Source: DATCKG01 sp036562385 | GTDB lineage: Bacteria > Bacillota > Sulfobacillia > Symbiobacteriales > Symbiobacteriaceae | Reading direction: 5' to 3' | Assembly (NCBI GenBank): GCA_036562385.1 | Contig: DATCKG010000032.1 | Location: 1 to 34,023, forward strand | DNA length: 34,023 bases | Part shown: positions 15,785 to 23,559 of the stretch, piece by piece | How positions within the stretch are numbered: the first letter of the stretch is position 1 | Layout of the letters: each line of letters begins with the position of its first letter | Made by a program: the position numbers and the translations under genes | The notes under the pieces: generated by a model | Databases searched by the model: none | Told to the model about the DNA's origin: nothing | What the model saw: the letters and a program-made list of their open reading frames with translations, nothing else

Positions 15785-15802
15785 AATATAGCAGGTATGA
15801 TG
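15785..15802 (-). promoter_or_regulatory. alpha-mannosidase promoter -10 and shared 9-mer
   Basis: On the minus strand an extended -10 TGC-TATATT (-10 at 15790-15785) lies 77 bases before the start codon; the -35 at standard spacing (AACTAG) is weak. Just upstream is CATCATACC (15802-15794), the reverse complement of the 9-mer covering the regulator's own -10. Confidence 0.5.
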
Positions 15803-15898
15803 TTGTTCTAGTTTCGCAGGTGCATCCGTCATTTCCTTCGTACCCATGACTTGTTCGATCATGAATAATGCTGACGAAGCCTGGCCCAGATCATAGTG

Positions 15899-15916
15899 GG
15901 TATGTGCAAATATACC
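15899..15916. repeat. imperfect dyad GGTAT...ATACC in the mannosidase upstream region
   Basis: GGTAT (15899-15903) and ATACC (15912-15916) form an 18-base dyad starting with GGTATGTG, similar to the GGTATGATG 9-mer. It is followed by an alternating CGCGCGCGTATATAT tract (15921-15935). Possible extra regulator site; weak evidence. The rest of 15803-15982 holds nothing I recognise. Confidence 0.3.
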
Positions 15917-15982
15917 TACTCGCGCGCGTATATATCAGCAGGCTCAACTTCTTTTCCTGCCGGCTGACCGGAGCGGCCGTTC

Positions 15983-16034
15983 AAAAAAAAGAACAGGGCT
16001 GTCCCAGCAGCGTGATCTGCCTTGGGACAGCCCC
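15983..16034 (-). terminator. Rho-independent terminator of the NatAB-like ABC operon
   Basis: Arms TGGGACAGCCC (16023-16033) and GGGCTGTCCCA (15996-16006) pair perfectly, and on the minus strand the stem runs within 5 bases into eight T (15990-15983). It starts 11 bases after the permease stop. Confidence 0.88.
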
Positions 16035-16044
16035 TTGTATTACC

Positions 16045-17288
16045 CTACCCCGTCCTGAGATACTGCCAAAGCTGCTTGATGGTCGGCCGAGTGCCGAAAG
16101 TAAGCAGCGCCGCCCGGTAGACCCTGCCGCTCATCCAGGTCGCCAGGGCAGTGGTAACCACCAAGAGGCCGATGGACAGCCCCACCTGCCAGGCCGGAAC
16201 GTCGCCCACAATCACCCGGAGCAGCATGATGATCGGTGTGAAGAACGGGATGAAGGAGAGGACCACAGCCGCCGTGCCGTTGGGGTCGCTCATCACCGGG
16301 GTAAGCATGAACATCGGCACAACCATAAGCATCATCACGGGAGCGATGACCGTCTGCCCGTCCTCCATCCGGCTGACGGTGGCTCCCAGGGCCGCCATCA
16401 GGGTGGCGTTGAGCACATAGCTCAGCAGGGTGAAGACGATGATCAGAGCCGCGATTCGGAGGCTGACCGATTGGGTAGGTACTTCTACGATCCGCCGGGA
16501 CAACACATTGCCTGCCAGCCACGCGGCTATCATTAAAACGTACTGGGTAAGCCCCAGGCCTCCCAGACCTAGAATCTTGCCCGCCATCATTTCCCACGGC
16601 CGGACCGCTCCCGCCATCACTTCCACCACCCGGGAGACCTTCTCCTCCAGCACGCCCTGGAACACAAACTGGCTGTTCATCACGGTGATGACGTAAACGG
16701 ACATGATCGCACCGATGGCCAGAAAGAGCGTGCCGGCAAACTGCTCCGCAGTCCGCTGGTTTTCTCCCGCGGTAATTTGCACCGCCTCGATCTCCAGGGG
16801 CTTCATGATCTCCACGGCCACTTCAGGAGACAGACCCCTTTCCTGCAAGCGGGCCAAGCGCACCACGGTTTCCAGCGGGGCCAACACCAGGCCGCTGTCC
16901 TGCAGTTGGCTGAGCTTGGAGGCGAGGTACCGGGCCTTCAGCGCCGCCGGAAACTCCCCCCGATGATGAGCAGGGCAAACTCCCCATTCCGGGCCCGATC
17001 GATCAGGACCGATTCGTCCTCCTGCGACCTGGTAAGCCGCACCTCACGTTCCGCCTGCGTCGTTACGGTGTCTTGCTGCACCTGTCCCTGAAGAAGAGCA
17101 AAGACCTGGCCAGTTTTGTCCAGAACCGTCACGTCCAGGGGCTGAGACCGGGAAGAGGACTCAAACAGTGCGGGCAGGAAGGTGGTGCCGAAAAAGACCA
17201 GCATCAGGATGATCGTGCTGGAAATGTATGCTCCTGATTTCAGACGGCTCAGATACTCCCGCCTGGTCACCAGCCAAAGATTACGCAT
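16045..17288 (-). pseudogene. ABC-2 type permease (NatB/YhaP-like), interrupted by a frameshift
   Basis: The N-terminal piece (from ATG 17288, MRNLWLVTRREYLSRLKSGAY, one TM helix, then an extracytoplasmic start) runs to a TGA at 16938. The remainder, in the -1 frame, continues EFPAALKARYLASKLSQLQDSG and goes on through about five or six TM helices to 16045. The two parts join perfectly if one G is added to a run of six G (minus strand, about 16957-16962), giving II-GG-EFPAALK. Together they would make about 414 residues, normal for a NatB-like permease. The start overlaps the ATPase stop by 8 bases, with a GGTGG ribosome site. Possible explanations are a recent deletion, a sequencing error, or -1 slippage at the G run. 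If functional it would be a sodium or drug efflux permease. Confidence 0.8.
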
Positions 17289-18183
17289 CGGCGCCACCTA
17301 CCTTCTCCAGGTAAATCTCCCTGAGCGAGGGTTCGCCCAACGAGTATTCCACCACAGTGGAGTGCTCCATGGCCGCCCGCAGGATCAGGTTGGGATCCAA
17401 TCCGGCAGGGATGGACACCTCCATGTCCCCCGAGGCCCCCTTGCGGGCGGAGATCCCCGGAATCTGCCGGAGGAAGGTGTAGTCGCCCGATTCCACCCGG
17501 ATCTTTACCGTCTGTCGCCGGGCAGCCCGCTTCACCTCCCGCAGCGAACCGGCCAGCACCAGCCGGGAGCGGTGAAGGAGTACCACGTCGTCACACAGGG
17601 CTTCCACCTGGTCCATGTTGTGGGAGGAGAAGAGGATTGTCGTCCCTTCTGACCGCAGCGTTTGGAACGCCTCCTCCATAATAAGGGTGTTGACGGGGTC
17701 AAGGCCGGTGAAAGGTTCATCCAGGATGCAGAGGGCTGGCCGGCTGGCTACTGCGGCTGCGAACTGAACCTTTTGCTGGTTACCCTTGGAGAGTTGTTCC
17801 ACCTTGCGATGGGCATACTCCCCCAGGTTCAACCGCTCGATCCACAGGTCCACCTGCTTTGCCGCGTCCCGGTAGGAAAGTCCCTTGAGCCGGGTCAGGT
17901 AAATCAGCTGTTCCCGAACCTGCATTTTGGGGTACAGTCCCCGCTCCTCGGGCAGGTATCCGAACCCCCGCCGCACTTCGTCGGTAACCGGTGCGCCGTT
18001 CCACCGGATCTCGCCCTGGTCGGGCAAGAAGATCCGCATGATCATCCGCATCGTCGTCGTCTTGCCAGCGCCATTGGAACCCAGAAGACCGCACACTCGC
18101 CCCCTCGGAACGGTGAAGGAGACGTCCTGCACCGCCCTGACAGGCCCGAAGGACTTGTAGACTCCTCTTACCTCCAGTGCCAT
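17281..18183 (-). CDS. ABC transporter ATP-binding protein (NatA/YhaQ-like)
   Basis: A 300-residue cytoplasmic ATPase of the NatA/ABC-2 class. Walker A GSNGAGKTT is at residues 35-43, signature LSKGN at 131-135, Walker B LCILDE at 151-156, and an H-loop in SSHNMDQVEALCDD. A C-terminal extension (about 220-300) is typical of this class. It is the first gene of a two-gene leftward operon; its partner permease is frameshifted. A GAGGTGAT ribosome site precedes the ATG. The family exports sodium or xenobiotics; the substrate is not visible. Confidence 0.92.
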   Translation of the reverse strand: MALEVRGVYKSFGPVRAVQDVSFTVPRGRVCGLLGSNGAGKTTTMRMIMRIFLPDQGEIRWNGAPVTDEVRRGFGYLPEERGLYPKMQVREQLIYLTRLKGLSYRDAAKQVDLWIERLNLGEYAHRKVEQLSKGNQQKVQFAAAVASRPALCILDEPFTGLDPVNTLIMEEAFQTLRSEGTTILFSSHNMDQVEALCDDVVLLHRSRLVLAGSLREVKRAARRQTVKIRVESGDYTFLRQIPGISARKGASGDMEVSIPAGLDPNLILRAAMEHSTVVEYSLGEPSLREIYLEKVGGADA

Positions 18184-18222
18184 TCCATCACCTCATTATT
18201 ACGTAGGACATAACTGGCACCT

Positions 18223-18228
18223 ATTATA
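18223..18228 (-). promoter_or_regulatory. candidate -10 box of the NatAB-like operon
   Basis: A perfect TATAAT on the minus strand (18228-18223), about 40 bases before the ATPase start codon. No good -35 is seen at 16-19 bases, so this is a partial promoter call. Confidence 0.45.
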
Positions 18229-18289
18229 CAGTGGCACCCGCAACAGTAATACCCTCCCCCATCGGGATCGGCCAGACCGAGACGAAATC

Positions 18290-18323
18290 GCCTCCCACTT
18301 CCCGGAAATCCGGAAGGGGAGGC
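18290..18323 (-). terminator. probable terminator of mscS
   Basis: GGAAGGGGAGGC (18312-18323) and GCCTCCCACTTCC (18290-18302) pair with one bulged base, 16 bases after the mscS stop. The following minus-strand sequence (GATTTCGTC) is only mildly T-rich. Confidence 0.5.
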
Positions 18324-18339
18324 AAGTAGAAGCTCGGGG

Positions 18340-19452
18340 TCACTCCTTTTCCGCAAGAGGCAGCGGCCGATCCGTGCGGCTGTCGGTGCGCAGGTCGAAC
18401 CGCTGAAGGGGCAGGGCGAAGTGGATCGATTCTTCCTGGAACCGCCGCATGATGCCCAGGTTGACCCGCTGCTGGATATCCATGTAGGTCATGTAATTCG
18501 GATTGGTCACCCAATAGACAACCTCAAAAACGAGGGAATAGGCACCGAACTCCTTGAAATGGGCCCTCTCGAAACGGGCCTGCTCCTCCGCCTCAACGAC
18601 TTCCCGGATGATCTCCGGGATTTTCACTAACTTCTCTTGCGGCGTGTCGTACTCCACGTTCAGCAGAAAAACGACCCGGCGCTCCTGCATCCGCTTGTAA
18701 TTCCGAATCCGGCTCTTGAGCAGGTCGCTGTTGCTGATCACCAACTGTTCCCCGGTAAGACTCCGAATCCGCGTCGTCTTCAGCCCCACGTATTCCACGG
18801 TGCCTGAGAGCTGGTCCAGCGTAATGAAGTCGCCGATCAGGAACGGCTTGTCGAGAACGATGGAGAGAGAAGCAAACAGATCGCCCAGGATGTTCTGCAC
18901 CGCAAGAGCCACCGCAATGCCGCCGACGCCCAGGCCGGCCAGCAGCGTGTCGACCTTAAAGCCGAGGTTCTGCAGGGCCAGCAGGACCACCACAATCCAC
19001 ACAGCCAGGCGAGAGACAAAGCCGATGGCGGTGACGGTGGTGGCCCACGCCGGATCTTGACTGATCATGCGTTCGCGGTAGCGGTCCAGCCAGAAGCTGA
19101 GGAGGCCGTTACTCCAGATCCCCACCTGCAGAAACATGAGAATGATGACGGCAGCCCGGAGCGGGCCCATCACCTGGGAAGGCAGTGCTGCCACGTGCGC
19201 TCCGAAATACAGCGACACAGCCAGATAGAACCAAAAACGGGTTCGGTCCAGCAGGTCCGCGATTACATCATCAATCTGCGCATTCGTGCGCTGGGCCAAA
19301 GCCCGGAGTTTGTTCACAACGAACTTCTTGAAAACGTAAAGAACAAGCGTGGTGGCTACTGTCACGGCGCCGGCGGTAAGCCACGCGCGCAGAGCTGGGA
19401 AGTGATGGATCCACTCCTTGATCCACTCCAAGGCTGCCGATACCTCCATCAT
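18340..19452 (-). CDS. MscS-family mechanosensitive ion channel
   Basis: A 370-residue small-conductance mechanosensitive channel, larger than E. coli MscS (286). Four or so TM segments (about 20-40, 65-90, 95-120, 140-170) precede the conserved pore helix and beta domain. VDTLLAGLGVGGIAVALAVQNILGDLFASLSI is the TM3 pore signature (about 190-220), and the beta domain follows (FLIGDFITLDQLSGTVEYVGLKTTRIRSLTGEQLVISNSDLL). The C-terminal alpha/beta domain ends in an acidic-basic tail. It releases solutes during hypo-osmotic shock. The start is set at ATG 19452 (MMEVSA) because a terminator hairpin with a T7 run lies just upstream and the longer frame would have to be translated through it. The ribosome site is poor; TTG 19431, after GGAGG, is an alternative. 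Confidence 0.88.
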   Translation of the reverse strand: MMEVSAALEWIKEWIHHFPALRAWLTAGAVTVATTLVLYVFKKFVVNKLRALAQRTNAQIDDVIADLLDRTRFWFYLAVSLYFGAHVAALPSQVMGPLRAAVIILMFLQVGIWSNGLLSFWLDRYRERMISQDPAWATTVTAIGFVSRLAVWIVVVLLALQNLGFKVDTLLAGLGVGGIAVALAVQNILGDLFASLSIVLDKPFLIGDFITLDQLSGTVEYVGLKTTRIRSLTGEQLVISNSDLLKSRIRNYKRMQERRVVFLLNVEYDTPQEKLVKIPEIIREVVEAEEQARFERAHFKEFGAYSLVFEVVYWVTNPNYMTYMDIQQRVNLGIMRRFQEESIHFALPLQRFDLRTDSRTDRPLPLAEKE

Positions 19453-19463
19453 CAGGTGGTGAC

Positions 19464-19490
19464 AAAAAAAGGGCCGCTGCTGCGAGCGGC
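19464..19490 (-). terminator. intrinsic terminator in the mscS leader
   Basis: GCCGCT (minus strand, 19490-19485) pairs with AGCGGC (19478-19473), followed by two C and seven T (19470-19464). It ends 12 bases before the mscS start codon. It can end pilus-operon read-through and can also act as the switch in the leader described in the next entry. Confidence 0.8.
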
Positions 19491-19584
19491 ACACCAGGAA
19501 ACGCTCCACATTCCTGTGCCGGCATGACCCAGCCCAGGCGGGGTGAATGGTTCGCTCTGAGCCGCTCAGCTACCCCCGTGGAGC
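19464..19584 (-). ncRNA. candidate riboswitch-like attenuator leader of mscS
   Basis: Three mutually exclusive folds are visible on the minus strand. (a) An aptamer-like three-way junction is closed by GCTCCAC/GTGGAGC (19584-19578 with 19509-19503). It contains a stem GGGG/CCCC holding the hairpin CTGAG-CGG-CTCAG, and a second arm CCTGGGC...GCC...CAGG (19538-19513). (b) An antiterminator, CGGCACAGGAA (19521-19511) with TTCC-TGG-TGTGCCG (19500-19487), uses part of the second arm. (c) The intrinsic terminator at 19490-19464 shares GCCG with the antiterminator. This is the usual architecture of a transcription-attenuating riboswitch that turns mscS off when the aptamer forms. I do not recognise the class. 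The plus strand of the same segment shows GACCCA, GGGGTGAAT and CAGCTA motifs reminiscent of the c-di-AMP (ydaO-yuaA) class, so strand and ligand remain open. Confidence 0.45.
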
Positions 19585-19639
19585 ATGCGCATGTCTGAAA
19601 CTGACCCGTTGTTCATTCTATCCGGATGCATCTTCCCGG

Positions 19640-20278
19640 TCAATTCCGGGCAGTAGCCGCCTCCCCCTCTGCAAGGTCCGGCAATGGTGTTTCCACCCGG
19701 TACAGTGAGCCGACGATCTTCAGCGTATTGCCCGATCCGGCGCGATCGCCGGTCAGTTCGACGCCCTCCACCCGGAGGCCCGTCACCTGAGTCTCCAGGC
19801 CCTTCAGGAAGAGCGTCAGATCCTCCCAACTGCCTGCAGCCGTGAGCTCATAGGGCACCCGTGAGTACGGTCCGGAACCTGCCGATTCCTCCTCGTTACG
19901 GGTGCGGTCCCCCTTTTCAGTCCCTTCCGGAGCAAGCGGCACCGCGTCCTGGGCCCGGTACTCCTGTACGCGAATCCCTCCTCCAGCCAGGGATTCCACC
20001 TGCCTGATGAGGCTGGTGTCCTCGGAAGCCGGTACCAGGTCGGCCTCGAGCTGAAGCAGGGCCGAGCGCTTTTCGGCGTACCGTTCCCGGTTGGCAGCGA
20101 TGGTAGACGTCAGCCGCCTTTGCTCGGCAAGCTGCTCCTGCGCAGCCTCCAGTTCCTGCCGGATCTCCGCCCGCCCCATCCAGGCCGGCCAGATCACCAA
20201 GAGGTCAAAGGCGATCAGCACCGCAGCGGCAAGACCGAGACCCCACGGGGTCCGCCGGATGGTATCGGTCGGTCTCAC
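19640..20278 (-). CDS. pilO: type IV pilus assembly protein PilO
   Basis: A 212-residue PilO-like inner-membrane protein. One TM helix (about 13-33) precedes a coiled coil (about 35-75, EIRQELEAAQEQLAEQRRL) and a ferredoxin-like domain (about 80-200) containing the PilO hallmark LTAAGSWEDLTLFLKGLE. An acidic loop of low complexity (about 115-140) interrupts the domain. PilO pairs with PilN to form the alignment complex between the PilM ring and the pilus machine. The GTG start overlaps the pilN stop (GTGA). Last gene of the pil cluster; the leader and terminator of mscS follow. Confidence 0.88.
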   Translation of the reverse strand: MRPTDTIRRTPWGLGLAAAVLIAFDLLVIWPAWMGRAEIRQELEAAQEQLAEQRRLTSTIAANRERYAEKRSALLQLEADLVPASEDTSLIRQVESLAGGGIRVQEYRAQDAVPLAPEGTEKGDRTRNEEESAGSGPYSRVPYELTAAGSWEDLTLFLKGLETQVTGLRVEGVELTGDRAGSGNTLKIVGSLYRVETPLPDLAEGEAATARN

Positions 20279-20853
20279 TGGACATCTCCCCCTTCCGCTT
20301 CCGCGGCTGCGGCAGCCGGCGAAGCCAGCGTGCCGCGGAACACGAACGTAATCTGCTGGTTTTCGCCCGTCCGCGTCGAGGAGTCAAAGGTCATGCCGCT
20401 CAGGCCGGACAGCAGACGCAGCCGGTCCAGGTAATCCGCCACCAATTGGTGGCTGTTGGCGGTGCCGGCAATGAATACACTGCCGTCGGACTGAATGGTG
20501 ATGCCATTCAACTGCACACCGGCAGGGCGGACGCCGTTGATTTTGGTAATCAGTTGGGCGAACCGGTCTTCCCGCTTGGGAAGCTGCTGCAGGAGCTTTG
20601 TCCGGGCTTCCGCCTCCCGAATGGCTGACAGGAGGGACCGCGCCTCGGCAACCCGGGACTGCTCCGCGGCAATCTGCGCCTGCACAGCTTCCAATTGATC
20701 GCTCAGAGCCCACCGGGAGAAGAGGATCCACACCAGGGCCAGTGCGCTTGCGATGGCCAGGCCCACCACGGCGGTGGTGCTGACGCGCAGCCGTTTCCGA
20801 ACCAGCGCCTCCCGCGAGGGAATGCGAGGCTGCAGGAGATTGACCCGCATCAT
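20275..20853 (-). CDS. pilN: type IV pilus assembly protein PilN
   Basis: A 192-residue PilN. The N-terminal MMRVNLLQPR carries the conserved (I/V)NLLP-like PilM-binding motif. A TM helix spans about 26-46, a coiled coil about 50-95, and a ferredoxin-like domain about 97-170 (GVQLNGITIQSDGSVFIAGTANS, then VADYLDRLR). An Ala-rich tail ends the protein. It overlaps pilM (ATGA) upstream and pilO downstream by 4 bases each, showing tight coupling of the M-N-O subcomplex. Confidence 0.9.
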   Translation of the reverse strand: MMRVNLLQPRIPSREALVRKRLRVSTTAVVGLAIASALALVWILFSRWALSDQLEAVQAQIAAEQSRVAEARSLLSAIREAEARTKLLQQLPKREDRFAQLITKINGVRPAGVQLNGITIQSDGSVFIAGTANSHQLVADYLDRLRLLSGLSGMTFDSSTRTGENQQITFVFRGTLASPAAAAAEAEGGDVQ

Positions 20854-21926
20854 CGCCCGAGGCCCCCTTCCACCGGCTGCCGCCGGACTCCGCGCATCTG
20901 GGGTGCCGGCATCATTTCAGGTATCACCTGACGGTAAAACGCCAGGGCCGCCGCCTGGGCCATGCTGGGCGCCACCGCTCCGCCGGGAAGGACCAGTTCT
21001 TCCCGGGCACGCACCCCCACGGCCTGCTCCACCAGGCTCCGAATAAACGGCCACTCTGCACCACCGCCCACGATATACAGGCCGTTGTAGCCCTCAATTC
21101 CCCGTTCCCGCTCCACATAGCGGAGGGAGCGTTCGATCTCCTTGCGCAGGCGGTGAGCCTCGGCGCTCAGCTCCGGGATCTCCTCCGCTTCCTGGTACCG
21201 GGAGCGCTTGAGGGTCTCGGCCTCGTGCCACTCCATGTTCAGAGCCCGGGCCAGCGCCGCGGTCAGATGTTTGCCCCCCACACCCAGTTCCCGGAACATG
21301 AGCAACTGTCCCTGCCGGGACACCACCACCCGGGTGCCGCTGGCGCCCAGGTCCACCAGCACGTGCGTGCCTTCCGTCCGGGACCGGGACAACAGTTGCA
21401 GCAGCCTGAACAGCGTCACGGGCTCCGGCTCGATGGCTTCCGGCTGGACATGGGCCGCTTTCAGGGCATTCCGAAGCAGATTGATCAGCCTTTGCTGCGT
21501 CGCCATGAGCAGATAGGACTCCTGGTTGCCGGACCCGCCACCTTCCGCCGCCAGCGGGAAATAGTCTCCTACCACGTCCTGATCGCCCAGGCTCAGGAAG
21601 CGCTCCAGTTCGAGCTGGAAAGCCGCCTGCCGCTCCCGGTTGGTGAGGGGCGGCAAATGGACGACCTTGGTGGCCATCGCGCCGGTAGGCATGGAGACGG
21701 CCGCCGGCACCCTCCGCAGCCCGATGCCGGCCTGGACCCGCAAACTGGCCAGGGCTGTGCCCAGGGTGTTGGGATCGCCGCTGTGGTCCACCAGGGAACC
21801 CGGGGACGGACCTTCCTTAAAGATCATGGCGCCTCCGAACTCCCTGGAGCCCGCATCCAGTTGACAGACCAGTTTGATGGTCTGACTGCCAACGTCAATT
21901 CCACAGAACCGGACCCGCTGTTCCAT
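20850..21926 (-). CDS. pilM: type IV pilus assembly protein PilM
   Basis: A 358-residue actin-like ATPase fold protein of the PilM/SHS2 type, acting as the cytoplasmic ring that binds PilN. The phosphate-1 loop is GIDVGSQTIKLV (residues 9-20), the SHS2 insertion lies at about 80-160 (MATKVVHLPPLTNRERQAAFQLELERFL), phosphate-2 is HVLVDLGASGTRVVV, and the adenosine motif is YIVGGGAEWPFI. The ATG at 21926 follows GGGGAATGAG. It comes after the PilX-like gene and starts the coupled M-N-O trio. Confidence 0.9.
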   Translation of the reverse strand: MEQRVRFCGIDVGSQTIKLVCQLDAGSREFGGAMIFKEGPSPGSLVDHSGDPNTLGTALASLRVQAGIGLRRVPAAVSMPTGAMATKVVHLPPLTNRERQAAFQLELERFLSLGDQDVVGDYFPLAAEGGGSGNQESYLLMATQQRLINLLRNALKAAHVQPEAIEPEPVTLFRLLQLLSRSRTEGTHVLVDLGASGTRVVVSRQGQLLMFRELGVGGKHLTAALARALNMEWHEAETLKRSRYQEAEEIPELSAEAHRLRKEIERSLRYVERERGIEGYNGLYIVGGGAEWPFIRSLVEQAVGVRAREELVLPGGAVAPSMAQAAALAFYRQVIPEMMPAPQMRGVRRQPVEGGLGR

Positions 21927-21975
21927 CGCTCATTCCCCGTCCTTACCTGCGTACGTTCCCTCCAAACATCGCTCA

Positions 21976-23544
21976 TCACTCGGTCCATTCCCAGGACATC
22001 ACCCAGGACCGGCCCATGCCCTGGAGGAATGGCGGTGCATATTTCCAGATGTCTGGCTGCGCCTTGGCGGTAAACTGTCCCACCGCATTGGCCAGGCCGT
22101 CGTTGTCAATCACCACGTCGCCGCCGGCCACCGCGATCATGGGCAGTGATTCGATGTCAATAGCATCAATCAGCTCGCTTTTGTGGACCTTGATGTTGCC
22201 ATCGCCCCCGGCGTAAAGCAGCAGCGGTGCTGCCTTGGCTCCGCTCAGGCCTTCGATAAGGCCCCCAAGGCCGAAATAGATGTCGTTGTTCTTGTCCTCA
22301 GGGCCGGTGGTAAGGGCCAGTACCTGAAGGACCGTCCGGGTGGACCCGAAGGAGAGCAGCTTGGCCACCAGGCTCTTGCCCACTTCGATGTCTCCGGTGG
22401 CGGCCACGATCCCCCCGCCGGACACCGGATTGAGGACCCCGATCAATTCCAGCAACGACAGGGTGTCGATATCCACATGCCCTGTCGGATCCGGTTCCGC
22501 TGCACCCCGGACGTAGAGCACCCCGCCCACTTCCGCGGCGTAGACATCGACGCTGCCGTCCACCACCACCACCGCACCGTTTTCGATCTTCAGCTTGGAA
22601 AAAGCACCGCACTTCAGATCGCCGGTGATCCGGGTATGCTCCCGGATGGTGCCGCAGGCGTCCCGGGGGGCTACCTGGCGCATCTGCCCTTTCGCCTCCA
22701 GATCGGCTACCAGCGCCTCAAAGTAAGCCGTATCGGCCTCCCGAATGGGCGGAACCATTACACCCTGCACTTTCAGTTCTGGACCACGATGAATGAAACC
22801 CAGGAAGAGCGTGTCCTCTACCAATTTCCTATCAATACCATGTGCGACAGGCCCGCCTATGTCGATGGTGGCTCCCGAAAGCAGCGGTACGTAACCCTTG
22901 GCCTCCAGGATAACGTCCCCCCCGGCGCTTACGGAGCCGTCCACCTCGACTTCCGCATGGGAAGCCACCACCGCTGTAGCACTGAGCTTGACATTCCCAC
23001 CGGCCGTGACGTTGCCCTTGACGTGCACCTTGGGGACAATGCTCAGCAGCACACTGGATGACTCTAACACGACGTTCCCGCCGGCGTTGACGTCGCCATC
23101 GATGATCACGCTACCGCCGAGGCTGATGCCGTTGCTATTGGAAACCTTTACGTTCCCACCCGCCAGGATTGCAAAAGGCTTCGGCGGCGGGGCCACCTCC
23201 GCGGTGATGGTCCGGGTCTGGTTGTTAGCCTTCCCGGTGCTGACCACGGTGTAAGTGCCCCGGCCGGTAGGTGTAATGCTCACCTCATAGGTACCGGTCT
23301 CCTCCTGCCCCGTGATCCGCTCCCGGGGGACCTTGTTCTGGTCGATTTCAGCCAGGGCGGCTTCCACCCCCGCCCGGGCCAGTTGACCGGCCTGGATATC
23401 CCGGGTCTGGCGGGCGGCGCTGACGAAGTGCGTGGAGGCAATCCCCACTGCGACCCAGCCGAGCATCAGCATTACGCTAACCACCGCCAGGAAGATCGGG
23501 GCAACGTAACCCCGCTCGTCCTTCCAGGCGATCGCGTGCCGCAT
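21976..23544 (-). CDS. PilX-like pilus protein with repeated GG(N/D)V beta-repeat domain
   Basis: A 522-residue protein. The N-terminus resembles PilX/minor pilin: DERGYVAP, then a TM helix (about 15-36), then an amphipathic helix rich in Ala and Gln (44-66). A small beta domain follows (about 80-116, GTYEVSITPTGRGTYTVVSTGKA). From about 125 a repeated motif appears: AGGNV, AGGNV, AGGNV and AGGDV with Gly pairs at about 129, 155, 182 and 208, a period of 26-27 residues, each with a GSV/GDV/GNV strand. This resembles the stacked beta strands of bactofilins or a beta-helix. A further mixed domain (about 220-510) has VVVDGSVDVYAAEVGGVLYVRGAAEPD and two more GG-containing strands. It sits between the minor pilin pilW and pilM. 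A surface tip or adhesin role is inference. Confidence 0.8.
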   Translation of the reverse strand: MRHAIAWKDERGYVAPIFLAVVSVMLMLGWVAVGIASTHFVSAARQTRDIQAGQLARAGVEAALAEIDQNKVPRERITGQEETGTYEVSITPTGRGTYTVVSTGKANNQTRTITAEVAPPPKPFAILAGGNVKVSNSNGISLGGSVIIDGDVNAGGNVVLESSSVLLSIVPKVHVKGNVTAGGNVKLSATAVVASHAEVEVDGSVSAGGDVILEAKGYVPLLSGATIDIGGPVAHGIDRKLVEDTLFLGFIHRGPELKVQGVMVPPIREADTAYFEALVADLEAKGQMRQVAPRDACGTIREHTRITGDLKCGAFSKLKIENGAVVVVDGSVDVYAAEVGGVLYVRGAAEPDPTGHVDIDTLSLLELIGVLNPVSGGGIVAATGDIEVGKSLVAKLLSFGSTRTVLQVLALTTGPEDKNNDIYFGLGGLIEGLSGAKAAPLLLYAGGDGNIKVHKSELIDAIDIESLPMIAVAGGDVVIDNDGLANAVGQFTAKAQPDIWKYAPPFLQGMGRSWVMSWEWTE

Positions 23545-23559
23545 TCGCTCACCCGCCTC

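Noticed and set aside
15921..15935. Alternating CGCGCGCGTATATAT tract
   Set aside because: Possible Z-DNA, but too short and without link to a gene to call a feature.
19535..19545. CCGCCTGGGC, similar to the 3' signature of the ZTP (pfl) riboswitch, on the minus strand
   Set aside because: The 5' half of that riboswitch (GACUGGCG with its hairpin) is absent, and the 10-mer is easily found in GC-rich DNA.
19560..19590. tRNA-like D-arm sequence (GTAGCTGAGCGG) on the minus strand
   Set aside because: No T-arm, acceptor stem or anticodon arm can be built around it.
19577..19655. 23-codon + strand frame after the c-di-AMP-like motif
   Set aside because: No ribosome site and overlaps the end of pilO; cannot be told from chance.
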